From Flavobacteriia bacterium (GTDB lineage: Bacteria > Bacteroidota > Bacteroidia > Flavobacteriales_D > Crocinitomicaceae): DNA of 49,256 bases. The translations under genes and the position numbers were made by a program. Of the stretch, positions 34,791-44,901 are shown in pieces (the stretch's first letter is position 1; every line of letters begins with the position of its first letter). Location: the NCBI GenBank assembly GCA_016178305.1, contig JACOTM010000084.1:1-49256 (forward strand), written 5' to 3'. Under the pieces are notes generated by a model. It searched no databases. It was not told the origin of the DNA and worked only from the letters and a program-made list of their open reading frames with translations.

Positions 34791-36842
34791 ATGAAGTTTG
34801 TATATCCTGAATTTCTATGGGCTTTTGGTGTTTTATTGATACCACTTATTATCCATTTATTTAACTTTCGAAAATACAAAACACTCTATTTTTCTAGTTT
34901 ACAATTCATTAAAGTTGTAGATCAACAAACACGCTCCACTCAAAAATTAAAACATCTTTTAGTCTTCATTGCAAGATCTCTTTTTATTATTTGTCTTGTT
35001 ATTGCTTTTGCTCAACCATTTATTCCGGTTACAAATAATAAATCAAAAGGTGGAAAACCTGTTCTGGCTATCTACATAGACAATTCATTTTCTATGGCCA
35101 TGAAAGGAACGGAAGGAGAGCTAATTTCTGAAGCCAGAGAAATGGCTCGTAAAATGATTTCAAATTCTAACCTTGACACTCGGTTTATGTTAGTCACAAA
35201 TAACATGAATGGTATTGAACAACGCTTGGTTACAAAAATTGAAGCCTTAGAAAGACTAGATAAAATTGAATTTTCGCCAATCATTCGTGAAATTGGGGAA
35301 GTTATCGAATGGGAAAAAGCGGCAATTCAAAATGAACATGAAACAAAACAAAAAATTGGCACGAAACAATTCGTTATTTTTTCTGATTTCCAAAAATCAA
35401 CAGCTTCATTTCAAAATTTAACAAAAGATGAAGAAAGTTATTATTATCCTGTCAAAGTTACATCTCAAGATCCAAGTAACTTAACGGTTGATTCTTTATG
35501 GTTCACTTCACCGATTCAAAAAATAGGTCAAAACAATGAATTAAATGTACGTGTTCACAATTACAGTTCCAAAGATATTATTAACGTTGAAGTTCACTTA
35601 GAAGTAGATCACATAAAACGAGATGTTTTTTTAGATATTCCAGCGAATAATTCTACTACAACAGTCTTTAATTACACGGAACAAACGTCAGGAATCAAAG
35701 AAGGAAAAGTAAGTGTAAATGATAAGCAATTTTATATTGACGACGAATATCATTTCAGCTATTCTGTTTCTAAACAATCATCCATATTAATCATTAATGG
35801 TGATAATGCGGTAAATAATATAGCAACGGTATATAGTTTGGATAATTTTTATACGGTTGAAACGATTGAACAAACTAGTTTCACATTAGACGCATTAAAT
35901 AATAAAGATTTAGTCATTATCAATGGGGCCAAGGAAATTCCAAGTGGATTATCCGAAAACATGATAGATTATGTCAACAACGGAGGAGCTTTAGCATTGT
36001 TTCCAGGTGAAAACATTGATCTTAATTCGTGGAACAACTTGCTATTAAGTCTTAAAATGCCAACTTTAAGTAGTGAAATTTCTGAAGGAGTAAAAATCAA
36101 AAATATCAATTATGACGATGTCTTTTTTAAAGAAGTATTTGAGAAAAAACCAATAAATTTAAATTTACCAGCTATTTCTAAATCATATAAAGTTAACAAT
36201 ACTTCCAACTCATTGTCCATGGGCTTACTATTTTTACAAAATGGAAATCCTTTATATTCTCGAACTACAAATGGAAAAAATGTTTTTTTATACGCCAGTT
36301 CGCTAACTCCCAACTACGGAAGTTTTACAACAAATGCTTTGTTTAGTACGATCTTATTAAGAACTGCTGAATTAAGTAAACGCAAAACGCCTATCTCATT
36401 AATAATTGGAGAAGATTCAAAATTCCCAATCTATTTCGTTTCCAAAAATGAAATTCCAATTCACTTAAAAAACAAAGAGGTAGATTTTATACCTCGAACA
36501 ATTAAAAATTCAGGCTCTACTTCTATTTCTATCAGTGGAATGGAAGCAATAGAAAATTTAAAAGCGGGAACATATTCAATCATTGATGATGGAAAAAAAG
36601 GAGCAATCTCTTTAAATTATAACCGAAAAGAATCGAATATCGAAGTATTAACTGAGAATGAAATTCACGAAAAATTAAATGAAAAAGGAATTAAACATAT
36701 AAAAATATCTGAAATTTCAGAAGGACAAAGTTTAACTAAAATTGATTTAGATAAACCTTATGAATATTGGAGAATATTTTTGATACTCTCACTAATATTC
36801 ATCCTAACAGAAATTGCATTATTGAAATTTTGGAAAAAATAA
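34791..36842 (+). CDS. BatA-domain membrane protein with VWA fold
   Basis: The 683-residue product starts with the BatA (aerotolerance) N-terminal domain, [20 protein letters not shown] then [20 protein letters not shown], with two membrane helices (about 7-25 and 58-78). It continues with a von Willebrand A domain whose MIDAS is intact (DNSFS, D97, S99, S101). It ends with a membrane helix before a short basic tail ([20 protein letters not shown]). Such proteins are widespread in Bacteroidetes, and a glutamine-amidotransferase-like central region is common in them. The role is unclear. The name BatA refers to oxygen tolerance in B. fragilis. The next gene is 10 bp downstream, suggesting an operon. 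Confidence 0.87.
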   Translation: MKFVYPEFLWAFGVLLIPLIIHLFNFRKYKTLYFSSLQFIKVVDQQTRSTQKLKHLLVFIARSLFIICLVIAFAQPFIPVTNNKSKGGKPVLAIYIDNSFSMAMKGTEGELISEAREMARKMISNSNLDTRFMLVTNNMNGIEQRLVTKIEALERLDKIEFSPIIREIGEVIEWEKAAIQNEHETKQKIGTKQFVIFSDFQKSTASFQNLTKDEESYYYPVKVTSQDPSNLTVDSLWFTSPIQKIGQNNELNVRVHNYSSKDIINVEVHLEVDHIKRDVFLDIPANNSTTTVFNYTEQTSGIKEGKVSVNDKQFYIDDEYHFSYSVSKQSSILIINGDNAVNNIATVYSLDNFYTVETIEQTSFTLDALNNKDLVIINGAKEIPSGLSENMIDYVNNGGALALFPGENIDLNSWNNLLLSLKMPTLSSEISEGVKIKNINYDDVFFKEVFEKKPINLNLPAISKSYKVNNTSNSLSMGLLFLQNGNPLYSRTTNGKNVFLYASSLTPNYGSFTTNALFSTILLRTAELSKRKTPISLIIGEDSKFPIYFVSKNEIPIHLKNKEVDFIPRTIKNSGSTSISISGMEAIENLKAGTYSIIDDGKKGAISLNYNRKESNIEVLTENEIHEKLNEKGIKHIKISEISEGQSLTKIDLDKPYEYWRIFLILSLIFILTEIALLKFWKK

Positions 36843-36852
36843 AACGAGTCAA

Positions 36853-38112
36853 ATGAAAATTCTTATTAAAAAAGCTCAAATTTTAGATTCTACTTCTAGT
36901 TTTTTCAATCAAACCTTAGACATATTGATTGAAAATGGAATCATTAGTAAAATTGAAAAGTCAATCACAGACAATGATGCTAAACTAATAGAAGGAAAGG
37001 ATATTGCTATTTCACAAGGTTGGGTAGATTTGAAAGCTAATTTTTGTGATCCAGGCGAGGAACATAAAGAAACAATTGAATCAGGCTTGCAAGCTGCTGC
37101 TTTTGGTGGTTATACACATGTTGCTATTTTACCTAGTACACATCCCGTTGTTGATGGTAAAACGCAAGTGGAATATATTTACCGTAAAGCTGAAAAAGAA
37201 ATTACAAGTATCCACCCTATTGGAGCGATCACTGAAAAAATGGAAGGCAATAATCTTTCAGAAATGTATGACATGTATCAATCTGGAGTTAGAATGTATT
37301 CAGATGATTTAGTACCTGTAAATTCTGGTATTATGTACAGAGCCCTTTTGTATAGCAAAAACTTTGGTGGGAAAATAATTGCCTTTTCCAGAGATTATTC
37401 AATAGCTGGTAAAGGAATGGTTAATGAAGGAGAAGCTTCTACGAAAACAGGTTTAAAAGCTGATCCAACAATTGCTGAAATCATTCAAGTTGAACGAAAT
37501 ATACGCTTAGTTGAATATACAGGTGGCGCCATTCACTTTACAGGTATTTCATGCGCTGAAAGTGTGAATTTAATTCGAAATGCTAAATTAAAAGGCTTAA
37601 ACATTACATCTGATGTACATGCCTCTCATTTAATTTTTAATGAAACTGCCGTATTAGATTTTGATTCAAATTTCAAATTAATGCCTCCTTTAAGAAGAGA
37701 ACATGATCGTTTAGCTTTATGGGAAGGTGTAAAAGATGGAACGATTGACACTATTGTTTCTGATCATAGGCCAATGGATAAAGAAGAAAAAGATGTTGAA
37801 TTTGACAATGCTTCATTCGGTATAATTGGACTTCAATCCGTATTTTCTTCACTTCAAGAAGCCAAAGAATTTGATTTAAATACCGTTATCGATGCTATTT
37901 CTATTCGCTCAAGAAAAATAATAGGGATCGAAAATAAAACTATAGAAGTGAGTCAAAAAGCTGATTTAACAATTTTTAGCCCTTCTGAAAAATGGATATT
38001 TACAAAAGATTCTATTCTTTCCGCAACTATCAACACGCCTTTTCTTAATAAAGAAATGACTGGATGTGTCGTTGGAATTATTAATAATGCTAATTTAGCA
38101 CTTAAAGATTAA
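36853..38112 (+). CDS. Dihydroorotase-like amidohydrolase without the HxH metal motif
   Basis: The 419-residue product aligns by pattern with class I dihydroorotase ([54 protein letters not shown]). In active dihydroorotases the first block reads DxHVHxRxPG. Here the two His are K61 and N63, and the substrate-binding Arg is C65. The late Asp-His pair (SDHRP) is kept. So the binuclear metal site is broken and dihydroorotase activity is doubtful. Similar degenerate versions are common in Flavobacteriia and may serve a structural or other role, as the inactive subunit does in some ATCase complexes. It follows the BatA gene by 10 bp and precedes the methyltransferase by 5 bp. Confidence 0.85.
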   Translation: MKILIKKAQILDSTSSFFNQTLDILIENGIISKIEKSITDNDAKLIEGKDIAISQGWVDLKANFCDPGEEHKETIESGLQAAAFGGYTHVAILPSTHPVVDGKTQVEYIYRKAEKEITSIHPIGAITEKMEGNNLSEMYDMYQSGVRMYSDDLVPVNSGIMYRALLYSKNFGGKIIAFSRDYSIAGKGMVNEGEASTKTGLKADPTIAEIIQVERNIRLVEYTGGAIHFTGISCAESVNLIRNAKLKGLNITSDVHASHLIFNETAVLDFDSNFKLMPPLRREHDRLALWEGVKDGTIDTIVSDHRPMDKEEKDVEFDNASFGIIGLQSVFSSLQEAKEFDLNTVIDAISIRSRKIIGIENKTIEVSQKADLTIFSPSEKWIFTKDSILSATINTPFLNKEMTGCVVGIINNANLALKD

Positions 38113-38117
38113 AGAAA

Positions 38118-38675
38118 ATGGCAGAGAAAAAAACATTTTTAAAACAGTTTTGGAAAGAGAAAAAAATGGTAGGTTCAATTCGACCAAGTTCTCGTTTTTT
38201 GACAGAAAAAATGTTAGAAAATGTTGATTTTCAAAATTCCAAAGTAATTATTGAACTTGGGCCTGGAACAGGGGTTTTCACAAAAAAAATCATTGAATCT
38301 ATGTCTGCTGATACAGTTCTTTTAGTATTTGAATTGAATGATAATTTTCATGCATTGCTTCATAATGAAATAAAAGATCCTCGTGTGATATTAATTCATG
38401 ACAGTGCTGAAAAAATAGATCAATATTTAATGATGAACAATTTACACGCAGCTGATGTCATCATTTCGTCTTTACCTTTTGCAAATTTCCCCGAAGATTT
38501 AAGAGATCGTATTATTCAAAAATCCTTCAGTTCCTTAGCTCCGAAAGGATTATTTGTTCAATTTCAATATTCAACTCAAAGTAAAAAAATTCTTAAAAAC
38601 ATTTTTAAGGATGTTTCTATTTCTTTCACTCCTTTAAACTTCCCTCCCGCTTTTGTTTATACTTGCAAAAAATGA
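38118..38675 (+). CDS. Class I SAM methyltransferase, PmtA-like
   Basis: The 185-residue product has the SAM-binding motif VIIELGPGTGVFTKKI (about 44-58) and the N-terminal GSIRPSSRFLTEKM pattern typical of phospholipid N-methyltransferases of the PmtA type, which also resemble KsgA. The motif SSLPFANFP replaces the NLPY of rRNA dimethylases, favouring a lipid or small acceptor. It has no membrane segment. It is last in the BatA, dihydroorotase-like, methyltransferase operon (5-bp gap). Confidence 0.83.
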   Translation: MAEKKTFLKQFWKEKKMVGSIRPSSRFLTEKMLENVDFQNSKVIIELGPGTGVFTKKIIESMSADTVLLVFELNDNFHALLHNEIKDPRVILIHDSAEKIDQYLMMNNLHAADVIISSLPFANFPEDLRDRIIQKSFSSLAPKGLFVQFQYSTQSKKILKNIFKDVSISFTPLNFPPAFVYTCKK

Positions 38676-38746
38676 ATTTCTTTACCGTTCAATCAATGAA
38701 TTAACAATATAAATAAATCCTTGTTTTTTTTGGCATTTGTTTTGCC

Positions 38747-38754
38747 TATATTCG
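38747..38754 (+). promoter_or_regulatory. Possible -7 box of the small ORF
   Basis: TATATTCG differs from TAnnTTTG at one fixed base. T-rich sequence with TTTG lies 14 bp upstream. The ATG of the small ORF is 17 bp downstream. Confidence 0.4.
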
Positions 38755-38770
38755 ATTAAAACAACGAATT

Positions 38771-38908
38771 ATGAAAACAAAAATAGCTTCTCCGAAAATA
38801 CTTCAAAAAGAAAGTAAAATAGAATTCAAAAAATATTCAGGTATTGATGCCGCATTAATAAACCTTGGTATAAAATTAACAAATGAAAAAGCCTCAAAAA
38901 AATCTTGA
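38771..38908 (+). CDS. Small basic protein of 45 residues
   Basis: An ATG-initiated ORF with a promoter-like box just upstream encodes 45 residues, rich in Lys, with the core KYSGIDAALINLGIKLTNEK. It has no membrane segment or signal peptide. Its last five codons and stop (TGA 38906-38908) lie inside the stem-loop of a terminator, an economical arrangement that is easy to explain if the ORF is real. I do not know a family. It could instead be the visible part of a short untranslated RNA. Confidence 0.45.
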   Translation: MKTKIASPKILQKESKIEFKKYSGIDAALINLGIKLTNEKASKKS

Positions 38909-38916
38909 GGCTTTTT
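38886..38916. terminator. Bidirectional intrinsic terminator
   Basis: AAAAAGCCTCAA (38886-38897) and TTGAGGCTTTTT (38905-38916) are a perfect 12-bp inverted repeat around a 7-base loop. T-runs on both strands let it serve the small ORF (plus) and the receptor gene ending at 38920 (minus). Confidence 0.9.
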
Positions 38917-38919
38917 ACG

Positions 38920-41394
38920 CTAAAAATCCATGCCTCCACCACCAGAATCTATGCCTGTCTTAGGCTTATTCATCATTTCTATTTTCCCAAATTTATACGT
39001 AACTGTTAAATAAATACGTCGTGTTAACCATTTAAATTCAGCATCTTGTTGTATTGTTGGTTGTCTAACTTTCAATGAAAACCCTTGTCTGTCTAAAACA
39101 TCCGAAACACGTAAGCCTATTGCCCATTTTCCTTTATACAAACTTTTTTCAGTAGAAATTTCAATGGCTCCTCTTCGTTGAATAATTCCTTGAGCAGTCG
39201 TCTGTGGCGCATTGTATTGAATATTTAATTGAGTCGTCATCGAATGTTTCCAATATTCAATAGATCCAACATATTTGGCACTGAAATTAAAACCACTATT
39301 GTTATAATTGTAATTTGCCGTATTATCGATAAAACGAATATAGCTACCGTTAAAAGAAATCATATTTCTCCACCATTTTGTTGGCTTATAAGACAATACA
39401 AATTCAACTCCTCCACTATGACTTTGATCAATATTAGCAAAAGTAATAGTCGCAGCATTGGTACTTGTAAATATTTTCACACGCTGTATCACATCAGTTG
39501 TATATCGGTAATACAAACTCGTAACAATATTAACCTTCTTTTTATCTATTGAATATCCTAAATCAAATGAATTAATATATTCTGGCTTTAATGCTGGATT
39601 TCCTTTTCTTAAATTAAACGGATCAGCATAACTTGTAAATGGATTCAAATCTTCAGAAGAAGCTCTATTTATTCTTCGACTGTAACTTAAACTCCACTCC
39701 GTATTTTCTCGATGATTGTATTTGAAATGTCCTGAAGGATAAATATTGAAGTAATTATTTGTGAATTTCTCATTCATTGACTTTAAAAACGGGTTCTGAA
39801 AAGCTTGTTCGAATCTTAAACCTCCCTGATATTTGAATTTCCCCTTTTGTTGTCCATAAATAGCATACGCACTGTAAACCTGTTCATTATAAGAATATAT
39901 AAAATTCGACAATGTATCTGTAAAATAGTTTTGGGATAATGTATCCATCGTTTGAGATGTTGTATTTACACCTAAATTTCGCACTATTGCTTTCACTCCT
40001 GCTTCAATTCGAGCTTTTTTAGAATCAATTATCCGAATAAAATCAGTTTGTCCGGTAAAAACATTGTTTTTTTCTAAATCTGTCAATTTTTGATTTTTGG
40101 GAGCGAATGCATTTAAAACGCTATCTGTTGTATAATACAACTCCTGATAATAGCCATAATTATCACTGTTTCCTAATGATTCTGTAAAATTCGTTTCAAA
40201 AGTTCCTTTTTTATCATTTAACTCCAATTTATGATTTAAATTAATATCTAAATTTTGCTGGTAAGTTGGGTCATACGAGCTTCTTGTCCAGTAATTTTGT
40301 AACAGATTTTGACCATTGTATAAACGATTCGTTAAATTCCCTGTTCTAGCTCGATCACTAGATGTTCCAGCAACAGAAAAGCCAATAGTTTGACTAGATG
40401 AAATATAGAAATCTGACCCAATTTTCAAAGAATGTGTTAAATTTGAATCCATTCCCAAACGACTTTGATTTAATTTAGAAATAACTTGATCATCAATCAA
40501 TCTTTTTAAATCTCCAAAGTTATTACGATAGCCAACAGAATATTTGTAAGAATAATTGACATAAGAATTTATTTTAGAGTTTCTTATGCTAAAACTAAGT
40601 GATGTATTATATAAATCTTTTGTTCCTGCGGTTGCACTAATCATTCCATTTGTCCCTCTTAATTTATTTTTTTTCAAAACAATATTAATAATTCCAGAAG
40701 TGCCATCAGGATCATATTTAGCAGAAGGATTCGAAATTATTTCAATTCGTTCAATTTGACTTGCAGGAATAGCATCTAATAGACTTTTTCCATTTCCACC
40801 AGACATAGAACTTGGGCGGCCATCAATTAATATAGTGACATTACCATCACCTCTTAATGAAATTTTACCATCTTGATCAATATCTACTGAAGGAACTTTA
40901 ATTAAAACATCATTAGCCGAACCACCCTTTGTCGAAAGATCAGTACCAACATTATAGACTTTTTTATCTAAGCCAATTTCAAAAGCATTTTGTTTTCCGA
41001 CAATGTTAACTTGATCTATCGTATTCGTTTTTGAAATAATTAACAATAAAGACTTTAAATTTATAAAAATAGTAGCATCATTCAATTCAACAGGAGAGGT
41101 TTTCACAAGATCATAACCAATAAAATCAACAGTTATATAATAAATTCCATTAGGAACATTCAAAATGTTAAAATTCCCTAAGCTATCTGTAACATCTCCT
41201 TTTATAAAAGTAGAGTCAATTTTTGAAAATAATTTCACTGTTGCAAATTCAACGTTTGCATTCGTTGATGAATCTTTTACGTTTCCAATAATTTTACCTT
41301 TAAATTCTTGAGAAAATGAAAAATTCGACAAACAAATAAAGAAAAGAATTTTACAATAAATCTGAAAAAATGAATAAATTTTATAGTTTAACAT
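38920..41394 (-). CDS. TonB-receptor-like outer-membrane beta-barrel protein
   Basis: The 824-residue product has a signal peptide (FFICLSNFSFSQ) and an N-terminal carboxypeptidase-regulatory-like domain (GKIIGNVKDSSTNANVEFAT). A plug domain follows, with LIDGRPSSMSGGNGKSLLDA and IERIEIISNPSAKYDPDGTS. The C-terminal beta-barrel of the OMP_b-brl_3 family covers about residues 230-800. The plug motifs are those of TonB-dependent transporters, though this subfamily is shorter and its cargo is unknown. No SusD partner is adjacent, so it is not a standard SusCD glycan pair. The C-terminus is Gly-rich (DSGGGGMDF). Confidence 0.9.
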   Translation of the reverse strand: MLNYKIYSFFQIYCKILFFICLSNFSFSQEFKGKIIGNVKDSSTNANVEFATVKLFSKIDSTFIKGDVTDSLGNFNILNVPNGIYYITVDFIGYDLVKTSPVELNDATIFINLKSLLLIISKTNTIDQVNIVGKQNAFEIGLDKKVYNVGTDLSTKGGSANDVLIKVPSVDIDQDGKISLRGDGNVTILIDGRPSSMSGGNGKSLLDAIPASQIERIEIISNPSAKYDPDGTSGIINIVLKKNKLRGTNGMISATAGTKDLYNTSLSFSIRNSKINSYVNYSYKYSVGYRNNFGDLKRLIDDQVISKLNQSRLGMDSNLTHSLKIGSDFYISSSQTIGFSVAGTSSDRARTGNLTNRLYNGQNLLQNYWTRSSYDPTYQQNLDINLNHKLELNDKKGTFETNFTESLGNSDNYGYYQELYYTTDSVLNAFAPKNQKLTDLEKNNVFTGQTDFIRIIDSKKARIEAGVKAIVRNLGVNTTSQTMDTLSQNYFTDTLSNFIYSYNEQVYSAYAIYGQQKGKFKYQGGLRFEQAFQNPFLKSMNEKFTNNYFNIYPSGHFKYNHRENTEWSLSYSRRINRASSEDLNPFTSYADPFNLRKGNPALKPEYINSFDLGYSIDKKKVNIVTSLYYRYTTDVIQRVKIFTSTNAATITFANIDQSHSGGVEFVLSYKPTKWWRNMISFNGSYIRFIDNTANYNYNNSGFNFSAKYVGSIEYWKHSMTTQLNIQYNAPQTTAQGIIQRRGAIEISTEKSLYKGKWAIGLRVSDVLDRQGFSLKVRQPTIQQDAEFKWLTRRIYLTVTYKFGKIEMMNKPKTGIDSGGGGMDF

Positions 41395-41447
41395 TTACCA
41401 ACAAAGTTTAATGTAAAATTAACAAAAGTTCGATTCTTATAAACATA

Positions 41448-41481
41448 AAAAAAGTTCGATATAAAAATATCGAACTTTTTT
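41448..41481 (-). terminator. Terminator of the tRNA-Met gene
   Basis: AAAAAGTTCGATAT and ATATCGAACTTTTT form a perfect 14-bp stem with a 4-base AAAA loop, directly after the tRNA 3' end on the minus strand. It could also work in the other direction. Confidence 0.85.
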
Positions 41482-41482
41482 G

Positions 41483-41556
41483 TAGCGAAGACGAGAGTTG
41501 AACTCGTGACCTCAGGGTTATGAATCCTGCGCTCTAACCAACTGAGCTACTTCGCC
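41483..41556 (-). tRNA. tRNA-Met (anticodon CAT)
   Basis: The minus strand reads as a 74-base cloverleaf. Acceptor GGCGAAG pairs with CTTCGCT (one G-U), the D arm is GCTCAGTTGGTTAGAGC, the anticodon loop is TTCATAA with CAT, and the T arm holds GTTCAACTC. The top of the anticodon stem has an A-C mismatch (31/39). The discriminator is A and the 3' CCA is not encoded. The loop and acceptor start fit the elongator type better than the initiator, which needs three G-C pairs in the anticodon stem. Confidence 0.93.
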
Positions 41557-41806
41557 ATGTTTTTCAGGGTGCAAATATAAGAGTTATTTCGTTAAAGAAA
41601 AGAATTTTTAAAAATTTTATTTAAAAAGAATTTTTAAATAATTCTATCTTATTTTTTTTCAAGATGTTATCAACAAAAATTCATTTGAATTTCAATTATA
41701 TAGCTTCTTTAGTCGTATAAAAATAAACTTTTATCGAAAAATAACTTTAGAACTACATGTTTTATTTGTAAATTAGAGAATTAAGTCTGATAAAAACTAA
41801 AAGAAA

Positions 41807-42193
41807 ATGGATAAAATAAAATTCGAATTAGAATTTTTGTTAAAAACTTCCCCAAGAGTTTTAGAAAATATGATTACAACTCCTGCAGGACTAAGTGAAT
41901 GGTTTTCAGATGATGTTAGTATAAAAGATGATGTTATTACTTTCAAATGGGACAGCGGTGAAGAAATTGCAAGACTTTTATCTAAAAAAATAACAGATAA
42001 AATTAAATGGCAATGGATTGAAGATGAAGAAGAAGGAATTGAAACCTATTGTGAACTTCGCTATCATATTGATCCATTGACAAAAGTTGTCGTGTTAAAT
42101 ATTACGGATTTTGCAGAAGAAGATGAGATTGAAGAATCGAAAAGACTTTGGGAAAAACAAATAAATCAAATGAAACAAACATTAGGTGCATAA
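41807..42193 (+). CDS. START-like (SRPBCC/AHSA1-type) domain protein
   Basis: The 128-residue product begins MDKIKFELEFLLKTSPRVLE and shows the pattern of the START-like/AHSA1 helix-grip fold: TTPAGLSEWFSDDV, then alternating strands, then a long C-terminal helix (ESKRLWEKQINQMKQTL). Such proteins bind hydrophobic ligands or cochaperone partners. The subgroup, common in Bacteroidetes, is uncharacterised. No signal peptide. The 250 bp before it (from the tRNA) hold no gene. The LptF/LptG gene follows 42 bp downstream. Confidence 0.85.
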   Translation: MDKIKFELEFLLKTSPRVLENMITTPAGLSEWFSDDVSIKDDVITFKWDSGEEIARLLSKKITDKIKWQWIEDEEEGIETYCELRYHIDPLTKVVVLNITDFAEEDEIEESKRLWEKQINQMKQTLGA

Positions 42194-42208
42194 TTTGTAA
42201 ATATCCCT

Positions 42209-42216
42209 TACTTTTG
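42209..42216 (+). promoter_or_regulatory. -7 box before the LptF/LptG gene
   Basis: TACTTTTG fits TAnnTTTG and is followed by CAG, a common start context in Flavobacteriia. It is 19 bp before the TTG start. The -33 box is unclear. Confidence 0.55.
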
Positions 42217-42235
42217 CAGTTCAAAAATTAATAAA

Positions 42236-43702
42236 TTGAAACGGCTTTACGTTTTTAGTATAAGATCATTTATAGGTCCCTTTATTGTGACCTTTTGTAT
42301 TTCTATGTTCATATTAATTCTTCAATTTCTATGGAAATATATTGATGATTTAATGGGAAAAGGAATCTCTATTGCCATAATTTTAGAATTACTGTTTTAT
42401 GTTTCAGCAAGTTTAATTCCATTAGCCTTACCTTTAGCTATTTTATTGTCATCAATCATGACCTTTGGAAATCTTTCTGAACACAATGAATTAACAGCAT
42501 TAAAATCCAGCGGACTGTCTCTTTATAGGATCATGAAGCCATTAATTGTTGTTGTTATTTTCATTGCTACAGGTACTTTTTACTTTTCTAATTATGTAAT
42601 TCCTGTTTCTACTCTTAAATGGCATTCTTTAATCTACGATATTCAAAACACCAAAATTTCAACAATTATAAAACCTGGTGTTTTTAGCAAACAATTAGAT
42701 GGATATGCAATTAAAGTCAAAAAAGAAGAAAATAATACAGTTGAAGACATTTTAATTTACGACCACACTGACCCGAACAAAATAAAAACTATTCGAGCTA
42801 AAAAAGGGCGTATTTACAAAGCTAATAATGGAAAATATATTTTTTTCGAATTAATCGATGGAAATCAATCTGAAGAGTTAAACCCTCAAGTGCCTACTTT
42901 TTTACCAAATGGACAAATTCATCAAAATATTGAAAACTATAGAAAAGCTACTCAAACAGCATTTACAAAATCAACGATAAAAATAGATTTATCTGGATTT
43001 AGTATTGATAAAACTGACGAAAATATGTTCAAACAAGAATATGAAATGTTAAATGTTTTTCAAATGAAAGTTGCTATTGATTCTATTCAAAAAAATGCAG
43101 ATAAAACTACAAACAATTTTTTAAATTCTTTAAAAAATGACCATTTATTCTTTGCAGCAAAGAAATTTTCAAAAGATTTAAAAAATTCATCTCTGAATAA
43201 ATTAATTCCCTTTGATGCGAAAGAAATAATATTTGACACTGTAAACACAAATGACAAAATTCTGGCTCTAACCAATACAAGTATTCGATTGAGACAAAAA
43301 AACGATAATTTAAATGCTCAAAAAGAATTTATGTCCACTATAGACTTTTCTATGATTCAATTTGCAGTTTCCTTTCATAAAAAGTTTGCTTTATCTTTTG
43401 CTATTATTGTTTTATTTTTTGTGGGCGCCCCACTTGGTGCAATAATCAAAAAAGGTGGATTTGGAGCCCCTGTTGTAATCGCTGCTTTATTATTTATGGT
43501 CTATTTTGTATTATTTTCTGTTGGAGAAAGTTTAGCTGAAGAACAAATCGTATCTCCATTTGTCGGTATGTGGTTTGCGACTCTAACCTTAACTCCTTTT
43601 GCTTTTCTTTTTATGATTTCCGCAGCGAATGACTCCCCTATTTTCAATAAAGAATCCTATCAAAAAGTTTGGAAAGCCATCTCATTTAAAAAGAAAAAAT
43701 GA
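42236..43702 (+). CDS. LptF/LptG family permease (YjgP/YjgQ)
   Basis: LptF and LptG form the membrane part of the ABC machine that lifts lipopolysaccharide from the inner membrane. The 488-residue product has three N-terminal helices (about 11-33, 55-80, 100-120), a long periplasmic beta-jellyroll region (about 130-360) and three C-terminal helices (about 382-405, 412-435, 440-465), the family layout. The motif LPLALPLAILLSSIMTFGNL precedes the cytoplasmic coupling region NELTALKSSGLSL. Start is a TTG (LKRLY...). F or G cannot be decided. It overlaps the first glycosyltransferase by 4 bp, suggesting LPS or surface-glycan work. Confidence 0.93.
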   Translation: MKRLYVFSIRSFIGPFIVTFCISMFILILQFLWKYIDDLMGKGISIAIILELLFYVSASLIPLALPLAILLSSIMTFGNLSEHNELTALKSSGLSLYRIMKPLIVVVIFIATGTFYFSNYVIPVSTLKWHSLIYDIQNTKISTIIKPGVFSKQLDGYAIKVKKEENNTVEDILIYDHTDPNKIKTIRAKKGRIYKANNGKYIFFELIDGNQSEELNPQVPTFLPNGQIHQNIENYRKATQTAFTKSTIKIDLSGFSIDKTDENMFKQEYEMLNVFQMKVAIDSIQKNADKTTNNFLNSLKNDHLFFAAKKFSKDLKNSSLNKLIPFDAKEIIFDTVNTNDKILALTNTSIRLRQKNDNLNAQKEFMSTIDFSMIQFAVSFHKKFALSFAIIVLFFVGAPLGAIIKKGGFGAPVVIAALLFMVYFVLFSVGESLAEEQIVSPFVGMWFATLTLTPFAFLFMISAANDSPIFNKESYQKVWKAISFKKKK

Positions 43703-44901
43703 ATATTTTATATTTGACGAATAAGCCCATTTATCCCATTTCTGATGGTGGATCTGTTGCTATGAATCAATTTTTAAAATGCTTATTACATGCAGGATTC
43801 AATGTTAAAAATTATACTATATCAACACCCAAACACCCTTTTGAAATATCAAATTTCCCTGAAAAATTAGAAAGCATTATTCGACCAGAAAATTTTTATA
43901 TTAAAACGAATGTCAATCCTTTAGACGCATTTAAAAACTTATTCAAAAAAGATTCTTATAATATTAATCGATTTTATTCTAAAAAATTTGAAAACAAAAT
44001 AATTAAATACATACAAGAAAATAATATTCAATTATTAGTTATCGAAAGTATTTTTTTTGCAAATTATATCGATCAAATAAAAAAGGAATGTAATATTAAG
44101 ATATTATTAAGAAGTCATAATGTTGAGTTTCAAATTTGGAAAAAACTTGCAATCAATGAAAAATTTTTATTAAAAAAAATATATCTGAAGAAGCTTGCTA
44201 ATGATATACAAAAACAAGAAGAATTACTTATTCAAAAAGTTGATGGTGTTGCCTGTATTTCAAAAAGTGATAAAAATTATTTTAAAGTAAATTTTCCAAC
44301 AATAAAATTAGCAACAATTCCAGTTGTCATAGAATCCAATCAAATTATTTCAAATTATGAAAATTTTCATTTTTTTCATTTAGGATCTATGAATTGGAAA
44401 CCAAACATTCAAACTGTTGAAATATTAATACATACAATATTCCCATTAATTAAAAAAAAATTACCTCAATCCAAATTAATTCTTGCAGGTTCAAATATGC
44501 CTGAAAAATATAAATCAAATCCAAAAGACGGTATTGAAATTAAAGGGTATATTGATGATGTTCCTGAATTCATGTCTCAGAATGGTATAATGCTTGTTCC
44601 TTTAATGTCTGGATCGGGAGTTAAAATCAAAATATTAGAAGGATTAAATATGGGAATTCCCATAATCACAACATCCATTGGTGCAGAAGGAATAGATACT
44701 TGCTTGAATAACAATCCCTCTAAGCCAACATTAATCGTTGAAAATGATTTTAAAAAATTTAGTGAAGAAGCTATAAAACTGGCAACTTCGTTTGAAAATA
44801 GAAAAATGATTGGTCAAAATGGTCTAAAATTGATTCAAAAAAAATATAAAATTGAAAATGTAACTCAAAAATTAATTGAATTCATCAAATACATATCCTA
44901 A
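43699..44901 (+). CDS. Glycosyltransferase family 4 (GT-B) protein
   Basis: The 400-residue product has an N-terminal GT-B domain (MNILYLTNKPIYPISDGGSV, the glycine-rich acceptor loop) and a GT4 C-terminal domain (FHLGSMNWKPNIQTVEILIH, VPLMSGSGVKIKILEGLNMG with the donor-phosphate-binding ExxxxG-like region, and EGIDTC). The pattern fits retaining glycosyltransferases that build cell-surface or lipid-linked glycans. Donor and acceptor are unknown. It overlaps the permease gene by 4 bp and the next GT4 gene by 26 bp. Confidence 0.88.
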   Translation: MNILYLTNKPIYPISDGGSVAMNQFLKCLLHAGFNVKNYTISTPKHPFEISNFPEKLESIIRPENFYIKTNVNPLDAFKNLFKKDSYNINRFYSKKFENKIIKYIQENNIQLLVIESIFFANYIDQIKKECNIKILLRSHNVEFQIWKKLAINEKFLLKKIYLKKLANDIQKQEELLIQKVDGVACISKSDKNYFKVNFPTIKLATIPVVIESNQIISNYENFHFFHLGSMNWKPNIQTVEILIHTIFPLIKKKLPQSKLILAGSNMPEKYKSNPKDGIEIKGYIDDVPEFMSQNGIMLVPLMSGSGVKIKILEGLNMGIPIITTSIGAEGIDTCLNNNPSKPTLIVENDFKKFSEEAIKLATSFENRKMIGQNGLKLIQKKYKIENVTQKLIEFIKYIS

